Shown piece after piece: positions 58,129 to 64,000 of a DNA stretch of 64,000 bases. Positions within the stretch are counted from its first letter, which is position 1; the number at the start of each line of letters is the position of its first letter. The notes beneath the pieces were generated by a model. The model did not search any database. It had not been told where the DNA came from and saw only the letters and a list, made by a program, of their open reading frames with translations. The stretch is from Frigoribacterium sp. JB110 (GTDB lineage: Bacteria > Actinomycetota > Actinomycetes > Actinomycetales > Microbacteriaceae), in the NCBI RefSeq assembly GCF_900163665.1, contig NZ_FUIA01000016.1, positions 1 to 64,000 on the forward strand. The letters run 5' to 3'. The position numbers were made by a program, and so were the translations under genes.

Positions 58129-59391
58129 CTACTCCTGATCGCCGTCCCCGGGCTTCTCCGTGCGTCGAAACGGGAATCGGTCGGCGATCTCGCTGGACAG
58201 CGATTCGCCGGTCGACCTTGCGCCGTTGAACGCCTTCGTGCCGAAATGCTTGACGGTTTCCACGCCGCCGATGCCGGCCTCAACGGTTTTATCCCGAGCT
58301 TCGCCTACTGCAGTGCTCCACCGCTTCGCTTCGATCGCGCGGTGGTTTGCGTCGATGCCGAGGCGCTCGTTGAAGACGAGGATGTCGGCGACGACTTCGT
58401 TGCCGGAGCGTACGACCGCGCCGGACTTCACCGGATGGAGAAGCACTTTTGAGTTCGCTGCTTCCGCAGTTGCCCCCATCCGCCGGAGCAAGTTCGTAGT
58501 CGTCGTCGCGATCTGTTCCTGACGCCTGGCACGCGCCGCCTTCAAGCCGACGCGGTGTCGATCGATTTCTTCCGGGTTGGAGTCGAGAACGCGGTCGAGT
58601 TCCAGAACGGCAAGTCCGTCCTGCAATTGGAAGCAACGTGCCAGCACCGCCAACCACTCCTCGACGGTTCTCTCCATCGCTGCCGAGGTCTCGGCGAGCT
58701 CGCCCATCGCCTGCTTCTTCTCCAGTTTCGCGGCCGTGGCATCGAGCTGTCGGAGCGCGTAGGCCTGCGTCGTCGCTATCGTCTGCGAAGCGCCCTGCAC
58801 CTTCGACCACGTGACTTCGGATACGCGGCCCGTGTGCTCGCGGACAGTTGCAGCCTCGTCGATGACGAGGCCAACACCGATCATCTCGGCGAGCGCGGCG
58901 TCCTTCTGCGCGCGGATGATGTCGTCGACCTTCTCGTCGATCTTGGCGAGGTAATCAGTGATCTCCTCCATCGTCTGCTGCATTGCAAGCTGGGCCATGA
59001 CCCCGGCGGCGCCCGCCAGCATCGTCGGGTTCGTCAGCATCGAACCAACCGACCCGGTTTTGCTGAACTCGAGGATCTTCGTGATCTTGCCCTTGTTCGT
59101 CGTGGCGATCGCCCGATTGACGCCCTCCGACGAGCCCTTCATGAGCTTGCTGACCTTCAGGGCCTTCGCGGACTCCTCGGTGAGCTTCACCCAACGACCG
59201 GAACTGGCGGCGACTTCTGAGCCGGCCTTCGCAGCGGCGGAGCCAGTGTTGAACGCTGATCCCAGGCGTTGCTGCAACGCCAGGTCTTTCGAAGGCACAC
59301 CTGCGGATGAGAGGAACCGCTCAACCGCGGCGGGGTCGCCAATCGCTGCCAGACCATCGCCATCGCTGACCAGCTCGATCTCGTTGCTCAC
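58129..59391 (-). CDS. Hypothetical protein, helical with one hydrophobic segment
   Basis: 420 residues from GTG 59391, with AGGAGG six bases upstream. Ala-rich helical N-terminus; a hydrophobic segment at about 115-137 (SMLTNPTMLAGAAGVMAQLAMQ); then a long, probably coiled-coil region (EEITDYLAKIDEKVDDIIRAQKDAALAEM and ATAAKLEKKQAMGELAETSAAMERTVEEWLAVL). The C-terminus is basic (DRFPFRRTEKPG). No family is recognised. One membrane-compatible helix followed by coiled coils would fit a membrane-associated structural or pore-forming protein. It is next to the OLD nuclease but not obviously co-transcribed with it. Confidence 0.6.
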   Translation of the reverse strand: MSNEIELVSDGDGLAAIGDPAAVERFLSSAGVPSKDLALQQRLGSAFNTGSAAAKAGSEVAASSGRWVKLTEESAKALKVSKLMKGSSEGVNRAIATTNKGKITKILEFSKTGSVGSMLTNPTMLAGAAGVMAQLAMQQTMEEITDYLAKIDEKVDDIIRAQKDAALAEMIGVGLVIDEAATVREHTGRVSEVTWSKVQGASQTIATTQAYALRQLDATAAKLEKKQAMGELAETSAAMERTVEEWLAVLARCFQLQDGLAVLELDRVLDSNPEEIDRHRVGLKAARARRQEQIATTTTNLLRRMGATAEAANSKVLLHPVKSGAVVRSGNEVVADILVFNERLGIDANHRAIEAKRWSTAVGEARDKTVEAGIGGVETVKHFGTKAFNGARSTGESLSSEIADRFPFRRTEKPGDGDQE

Positions 59392-59539
59392 AACGATCCT
59401 CCTCAAGAATCGTCCCCGGTTGTCGAGATCCTAGTATCTGCTTCCGCAGCGCGCGGCACGTTCGTCCGAACACAGGTCGACGAAGGTGACCATGGCCCGG
59501 GCGGCGAGCCTCTGCCCCGCTGACATTACACGCTCCCGC

Positions 59540-60022
59540 TCAGCGCGCCGCACCCTCCAGCGACTCACTGACGGTCTCAGTAGAGGTGTCGTAGATCAGG
59601 CACAGCACTTCGCGGTCGCTCAGCGATGCGTCCTCCCAGCCTGCCTGGGTCGGCGTCATCGGCCACCAGTCCAGTACCGAGTCGTCGTAGCCGATGCCGG
59701 CGAACGAGTCGAACTCAGCGAGGCACTTCTCCTCTGCGGCGGCCTGAATGGCGTCGTCTCCTGGCCAGTCGTCGTCCTCCATCTCGAAGGAAAGGTAGAC
59801 CTCGTCGGTGTGGGGCTCATCGCAGGGGATCTTCGGGAGCGTGCTGAGCTCTTCGCTCGAATCCGAGGTGTCGGTGCAGTCACCGACTGCGAGTGTGAAG
59901 ACGCTCTCGCCTTCTTCTTCACCCTGCTCAATGCCGAGCATTGAGCAGCCGCTCAGAGCGGCGCCTAGCGCGACGGCGGCGCCGAGCCCCACGATCGTGC
60001 GGGCGGTGGCGGTATGTGACAT
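59540..60022 (-). CDS. Septum-formation-family-like lipoprotein
   Basis: 160 residues from ATG 60022 with AAGGAG six bases upstream. Lipoprotein signal ending LSGCSMLG (Cys near 26). The mature sequence has the septum-formation (Septum_form) pattern: VFTLAVGDCTDT, a second Cys in KIPCDEPHTDEVYLSFEM, then EEKCLAEFDSFAGIGYDD and DREVLCLIYD, giving two likely disulfides. The family is widespread in Actinobacteria; its function is poorly defined despite the name. It stands alone downstream of an acyltransferase gene. Confidence 0.75.
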   Translation of the reverse strand: MSHTATARTIVGLGAAVALGAALSGCSMLGIEQGEEEGESVFTLAVGDCTDTSDSSEELSTLPKIPCDEPHTDEVYLSFEMEDDDWPGDDAIQAAAEEKCLAEFDSFAGIGYDDSVLDWWPMTPTQAGWEDASLSDREVLCLIYDTSTETVSESLEGAAR

Positions 60023-60154
60023 CAGTTCTCCTTGGGAACGTCGACTTGTGGCGTAGACAATAAGGAGCTTATCCAGCGGCGAACTTCTCCCGGTCACACA
60101 ATGACGTCCGGCAGGTGAACAGAGCCGGCCGCTGCGTCGCGGCACGCGTTCCCG

Positions 60155-60213
60155 CGAAAGTACCGTTTCTGATCGATCGGCCCGGCTGGGTACGTACGCA
60201 AAGGGCACTTTCG
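60155..60213. other. Inverted repeat in the gap 3' of the acyltransferase gene
   Basis: CGAAAGTACCGTTT (60155-60168) and AAAGGGCACTTTCG (60200-60213) form imperfect 14-bp arms (12 of 14 pairs). It lies about 65 bases beyond the acyltransferase stop and may act as its terminator. Nothing else is evident in this 256-base gap. Confidence 0.45.
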
Positions 60214-60278
60214 GCACGAAGGGGTACGTTCGCGGAGTCTGCCGCGGCCCCGCGTCCACGTGCGCCGCGCCGCGCTCG

Positions 60279-62426
60279 TCAGCCCCCAGGCAACTCCGCA
60301 TCCAGCGCCTTCCCCAGCGCCGGCGCGACGTGCTCCACCCACAGCCGGTTCAGGTGCGAGTCGTCGACGTACAGCGGCACGTCGCCGGCGAAGAGCGGGC
60401 ACTCGTCCTCGACGCAGACGAACGGCTCGGTGTCGAGGTAGATGGCGCCGGCGGTGGCGACCTCGTGGTGGGTGATGTCGTTGCTGTGCTTCTCGATGCT
60501 CTCGCCCGTGACCACGCAGCCCTCCTGGGTGGCGCCCGGCTCCTCCACGCAATCCTGCGGGGTCGCGTCGGGGCGGGCGGGCACATCGCCCAGTGCGACG
60601 ACCCGCGATGACACGCCCTGGTAGAAGTCGACGGTGTCCGAGACGCCGGCGCGCCACTGCTCGTCGACGGTCTCGCCGTCGCGGTCGGTCATATTGAGCA
60701 TGCCTCGGGCGCCGAGGATGACGGCATCCGGATCGAGCTCGGTCACCTCGTCGTGCGTGAAGTCGCGGAACGCGTCGCAGTCCTCCGCGCTGTGGTTCTC
60801 GCCGTCCTGCACGACGTCGTATGCGCCGCAGGCGAGCTTGACGAACACCGCCAAGCGGAACCCGTGCTGCTTGCCGACGAGGTCGAGCGCCGGGGCCCAC
60901 ATAGCCGCGTGCGAGTCGCCGACGAGAGCGATCGTGGCGTCGGCGTCTGTGTCGCCGAAGAAGCAGACGTCGGCGTCCTGCTCACCGTCGCCGGCGTAGC
61001 AATCGGAGGAGACGAGGTCGGTCCACTTGTCCTCCCTCAGCGATTCGCCGTTGTAGTCGGGAGGGATCGGAGCGCCGTCCTCTGCGACGTCGACGGCTTT
61101 GGAGAGGTCCTCCTGCACCGCATCCGGATCCTCCGTCGGCTTCAGATCCTGGTACCCGTGCTCGTCGAAGTACTCCGCGGCCTGCTGCTGTTCGACGGCC
61201 TGGCGGTGCACGCCCCAGGTCGAGGCCGCGAACGCCACCGCGAGGATCGCCACGACGCTGATCGGCCACAGCCACAGCGTGCGCTTGTCGACCGAGAACA
61301 CGGGCACCTGCTTGCGCTGGAACGGACGCTCGACGAAGTGGAACGTCAGCGCCGCGAGGGCGACCGAGATGCCGATGGTCAGGCCCGCCTGCTGCAGGAA
61401 CGGCGCCGTGTGCGGCATCACCTGCTGCACGCCCAGCGCCACCGGCCAGTGCCAGAGGTAGAGCGAGAACGAGATGTCGCCGATGTAGCGCAGCGGGCGC
61501 CACGACAGCACCCGGCCGGTGAAGGTGTCCGGCCCCGCCGCGAGAAGCAGGGCAGTGCCGACGACGGGTATGAGGGCGAGCGAACCGGGGAACGGGGTGG
61601 CCTCGTTGAAGGTCAGCGCCGCGTACATGATCAGCGCGATCCCCGCGAACCCGGCGAGGTGACGCCACCGAGAGCGCAGCGGTCCCGCGATGACGCACGC
61701 GAGGATCGCCCCGACCATCAGTTCGTAGGCGCGTGCCGGGGTATTGAAGTACGCGGGAGCTGCGTCATGCGCGGTGTAGAAGATCGACCAGCCGAGGGAG
61801 ACGACCAGCAGGCCGCCGGCCACGAGCGCGAAGGTGCGCTTCCGGATGCGCGGCACGAGTGCCAGCACCAGCAGCGGCCAGAGCAGGTAGAACTGCTCCT
61901 CGACGGCGAGCGACCAGAAGTGCTGGAAGAAGCTGGGCGCGTTCGTGGAGAAGTAGTCGGTGTCGGATGCCGCGAAGCCCCAGTTGGAGAGGAAGAAAGC
62001 CGACCAGACGGAGTCCTGGGTGTTCTGCCCGAGGCGCGCGGTGGGCAGTGCGAGGGCGGCGTAGATCAGGATGCACACCGTCACGAAGGTCGCCGCAGGC
62101 AGGATGCGGCGCGCGCGGCGCACGTAGAACTGCGAGATGGAGACGGTGCCGGTCTTGTCGACCTCGCGCAGCAGCAGCTGCGTGATCAGGAAGCCCGAGA
62201 TGACGAAGAACACGTCGACGCCGACGAACCCGCCCTCGAACCCGGCGAGGTGCACGTGCGCCAGGACGACCAGCCCCACGGCGAGGGCGCGCATGCCCTG
62301 GATGTCGGGGCGCCAGTTCGCGCCGCCCGTCGCCTTCCCGCCGGACGCGGCACCGGATGAGGCCGCGCGGGAACCCGCCGAGGTCGCGTCGGACGACGGC
62401 GCGGTCTCTTTCACCAGCGGAGCCAT
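60279..62426 (-). CDS. OafA/YrhL-type membrane acyltransferase with SGNH domain
   Basis: 715 residues from ATG 62426. A disordered Ser/Ala/Gly-rich N-terminus (~1-38) precedes an acyltransferase-3 domain of ~10-11 helices: WRPDIQGMRALAVGLVVLAHVHL (conserved R and H), GFVGVDVFFVISGFLIT, RRARRILPA and HFWSLAVEEQFYLLWP. After a last helix near residue 405 the extracytoplasmic SGNH domain shows GDSHAAMWAP (nucleophile Ser) and DDSHLNRLW (Asp-x-x-His). It should transfer acetyl or similar groups to a cell-surface polysaccharide or peptidoglycan. The acceptor is unknown. Confidence 0.92.
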   Translation of the reverse strand: MAPLVKETAPSSDATSAGSRAASSGAASGGKATGGANWRPDIQGMRALAVGLVVLAHVHLAGFEGGFVGVDVFFVISGFLITQLLLREVDKTGTVSISQFYVRRARRILPAATFVTVCILIYAALALPTARLGQNTQDSVWSAFFLSNWGFAASDTDYFSTNAPSFFQHFWSLAVEEQFYLLWPLLVLALVPRIRKRTFALVAGGLLVVSLGWSIFYTAHDAAPAYFNTPARAYELMVGAILACVIAGPLRSRWRHLAGFAGIALIMYAALTFNEATPFPGSLALIPVVGTALLLAAGPDTFTGRVLSWRPLRYIGDISFSLYLWHWPVALGVQQVMPHTAPFLQQAGLTIGISVALAALTFHFVERPFQRKQVPVFSVDKRTLWLWPISVVAILAVAFAASTWGVHRQAVEQQQAAEYFDEHGYQDLKPTEDPDAVQEDLSKAVDVAEDGAPIPPDYNGESLREDKWTDLVSSDCYAGDGEQDADVCFFGDTDADATIALVGDSHAAMWAPALDLVGKQHGFRLAVFVKLACGAYDVVQDGENHSAEDCDAFRDFTHDEVTELDPDAVILGARGMLNMTDRDGETVDEQWRAGVSDTVDFYQGVSSRVVALGDVPARPDATPQDCVEEPGATQEGCVVTGESIEKHSNDITHHEVATAGAIYLDTEPFVCVEDECPLFAGDVPLYVDDSHLNRLWVEHVAPALGKALDAELPGG

Positions 62427-62736
62427 GCTCCCAATTGTAGTTATCGTTTTGTGATATTTCTGGGTGCGAGGGTGCGGCTCCTGGCCCTGGTCGTCTGTCG
62501 GGACATCCGGATACGTGCAGAACGGGTTCGACAGGGCGTCCACGCACGCATGTCACCAGGGTCGGGTCACCAGGGTCGGGCCGCTTTATGCGGATCTAGC
62601 GAGGTCGCCAGAGCCTAGTAGCGGACCACTGGCGTGTTCCCATGCGCCGTCGGGGCTGAATCGCGGCAGAATCGCCGAGCCGCGGCAGGATCCGGACAGA
62701 GATGCCGTGTGTGGCGGATGATGCAGTGTCTCGGGT
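62427..62736. other. Non-coding gap with a 14-bp tandem repeat
   Basis: No gene is supported. Two exact tandem copies of GTCACCAGGGTCGG (62552-62565 and 62566-62579) lie about 125 bases upstream of the acyltransferase start. The rest shows no promoter or structure I can defend. Confidence 0.5.
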
Positions 62737-62788
62737 GGCACGAACGGCGCACCGCCCCGCTCGCGCAGCGCGGTGCGCCGTTCGTGCC
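62737..62788 (-). terminator. 18-bp hairpin after the XRE regulator gene
   Basis: Perfect 18-bp arms (62737-62754 and 62771-62788, GGCACGAACGGCGCACCG and its complement) enclose a 16-base GC-rich loop, four bases beyond the regulator's stop. No T-run follows on the minus strand, so it may be a processing or REP-like structure as well as a terminator. Confidence 0.65.
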
Positions 62789-62791
62789 GTG

Positions 62792-63076
62792 CTATCGCCG
62801 CAGCGGCCGCGCCCTCCGCGCATCCGGCCGATCCGTCGCGAACATGTCTGAAGTGACTCCGTCGAGTAGCTCGCTCGGGGTCGCCTCGAGCGCTTCCGCG
62901 ATGCGCACGAGTGAGAACACGTTCATCAGCGAGCGGCCGTTCTCGTAGCTGCGGATATTCGACGAGTCGATGTCGCTGGCCACCGCGAGCTGGTCCTGCG
63001 TCATCGATCGGCGCCTGCGCAGTTCCGCGATGTGTGCGCCGATGTGAGCGGCGGCAGGGGACGGGACACGAGGCAT
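62792..63076 (-). CDS. XRE-family helix-turn-helix regulator
   Basis: 94 residues from ATG 63076, but no ribosome-binding site precedes it; an in-frame GTG at 63124 just after a TATA-like stretch could be a leaderless start. HTH_3 domain: GAHIAELRRRRSMTQDQLAVASDIDSSNIRSYENGRSLMNVFSLVRIAEALEATPSELL. The C-terminus is Arg-rich. It is divergent from the DUF262 gene across 150 bases, so it may control that gene as well as itself, a common layout for restriction-type systems. Confidence 0.87.
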   Translation of the reverse strand: MPRVPSPAAAHIGAHIAELRRRRSMTQDQLAVASDIDSSNIRSYENGRSLMNVFSLVRIAEALEATPSELLDGVTSDMFATDRPDARRARPLRR

Positions 63077-63227
63077 CGTTCTAGCGTCGTCGGCACCGGT
63101 GGCATGCGCCAGAGTGAATGTCACCGGGTATAAGTACACTGGCCGATATGCGGGATGAAGGTGTGCGAGGCGGGTGCGCTTCGCGTTGGGGGCGGCGCCG
63201 TTCTATGACGGATGACGGGCGCGCTGA

Positions 63228-64000
63228 ATGAAGACCGAAGTCGTCCAACCGCACGACATCTTCTACCGGCCTAAACGCATGGTCGTTCCGCTGTTCCAAC
63301 GCCCCTACGTCTGGTCGAAGGAGACGCAGTGGCAGCCGCTGTGGCAGGACATCGCGCGGCTGATCGATGTGATCTCGAAGCACGACCCGAACGCGACGCA
63401 CTTCCTCGGCGCGATCGTCATTCAACAGGTGCCGACGGCGCTCGGGGCACTGCAGTCGTGGAACGTGATCGACGGCCAGCAGAGACTCACAACTCTGCAG
63501 CTGCTCCTCGGTGCCCTGCACGCCGAGCTCACGCGGAGAGGCTTTTCGAACGCGGCTGATCGCATCCACCCGTTGATCGAGAACCCCGAGGCTGAGCGTG
63601 ATGCGGCCGAGGACCGATACAAGGTGTGGCCGACGAACCGTGACCGCCCGGCATTCGCCGCAGTGATGTCCGCGCCCGCGCCGATCGCTTCCCGCGCCCT
63701 GCCCGCCTCGCGCATGCGAGATGCGCACCGCTTCTTCGCAGAGACGATCGGGGAATGGCTCGGTGAGGACGACGACGCGGAGCGCCGGGCCCGGAGCCTT
63801 GCCGACGCTGTCACGACGAGGCTCGAGATCGCGAGCATCAGCCTCGATGCGAACGAAGACGCGCAGGCCATCTTCGAGACGCTCAACGCGCGCGGCACGC
63901 CGCTGTCGGCGGCCGATCTCATCAAGAACTTCGTGTTCCAGCAGCTGCCCGAGAAAGAAGCGGAGGCGGCGTACCAGCAGTACTGGGCCGACTTCGAGAC
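63228..64000 (+). CDS. DUF262 (GmrS-like) protein, N-terminal part
   Basis: The first 257 residues are in the window; the gene continues beyond the right edge. Diagnostic DUF262 motifs: VVPLFQRPYVWSKETQW near the start, FLGAIVIQ and VIDGQQRLTTLQLLLGAL (the DGQQR motif), then DAQAIFETLNARGTPLSAADLIKNFVF. The family includes the GmrS half of GmrSD type IV restriction enzymes, which use nucleotide to cleave modified phage DNA, and related defence nucleases. A DUF1524 (HNH) domain would be expected further on, but it cannot be seen. Confidence 0.85.
   Translation, partial: MKTEVVQPHDIFYRPKRMVVPLFQRPYVWSKETQWQPLWQDIARLIDVISKHDPNATHFLGAIVIQQVPTALGALQSWNVIDGQQRLTTLQLLLGALHAELTRRGFSNAADRIHPLIENPEAERDAAEDRYKVWPTNRDRPAFAAVMSAPAPIASRALPASRMRDAHRFFAETIGEWLGEDDDAERRARSLADAVTTRLEIASISLDANEDAQAIFETLNARGTPLSAADLIKNFVFQQLPEKEAEAAYQQYWADFE

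Noticed and set aside
1..64000. tRNA, rRNA or recognisable riboswitch
   Set aside because: None was found by eye. A covariance search (tRNAscan-SE, Infernal with Rfam) would be decisive.

Overview
This window is very GC-rich, densely coded DNA of a high-GC Gram-positive bacterium. GTG, TTG and ATGA/GTGA-coupled starts, lipobox lipoproteins, IclR/LacI/PucR/AraC/TetR regulators and the mix of families (AI-2E transporter, GSDH-type sugar dehydrogenase, septum-formation lipoprotein) point to an actinobacterium, most likely Microbacteriaceae (Microbacterium-like). This is a family-level judgement from protein content; no 16S rRNA or tRNA gene was found.

Left region (1-7.8 kb): a sugar-import locus. 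Two regulators with IclR-type HTHs and the start of a SIS-like gene run leftward. Divergently, a RhaS/LsrB-like binding lipoprotein, a double-cassette ATPase, two permeases and a polyol/sugar-type SDR dehydrogenase run rightward.

Accessory region (7.8-14.3 kb): a segment bounded by a 55-bp direct repeat (53/55 identical) that duplicates the 3' end of the SDR gene. It holds a Phd/PIN toxin-antitoxin pair with a clear promoter-operator, an IS5-family element, a truncated FRG-domain gene, GrpB and GNAT genes, a YhcG-type nuclease reduced to its C-terminal part, a secreted protein coupled to a small cytoplasmic partner, a leftover IS5 right end, and a 218-bp MITE-like element between CTAG copies. 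It looks like a decaying mobile island.

Central region (14.3-29.3 kb): AraC regulator and MFS exporter with overlapping 3' ends, a cupin, L-rhamnose isomerase with a divergent LacI regulator, a second MFS exporter, alpha/beta hydrolase, lipoate-protein ligase, a YwaF-like membrane protein, an AI-2E transporter, a PucR regulator, and two coupled membrane proteins.

Carbon-use locus (28.2-38.3 kb): a LacI regulator divergent from a 1288-residue secreted GSDH/LamG protein with two LacI-type operator candidates between them, followed on the same strand by a complete branched-chain-amino-acid-type (Liv) ABC importer.

Right region (38.5-64 kb): phosphoglucomutase, prephenate dehydratase, a second PIN toxin-antitoxin, secreted and hypothetical proteins, a flavin-dependent oxidoreductase, a CPA1 antiporter, an SDR/TetR pair around a clear operator, a dicarboxylate symporter, and a four-gene FecCD-type ABC operon with an embedded methyltransferase. 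A probable defence patch follows: an OLD-family ATPase-TOPRIM nuclease between related direct repeats, and an unrecognised 420-residue protein. The window ends with a septum-formation-like lipoprotein, an OafA-type acyltransferase, an XRE regulator and the start of a DUF262 (GmrSD-like) gene.

Across the window lies a family of four intergenic palindromic repeats of 60-81 bp (19414, 25021, 29363, 38292) that I cannot assign to a known element.
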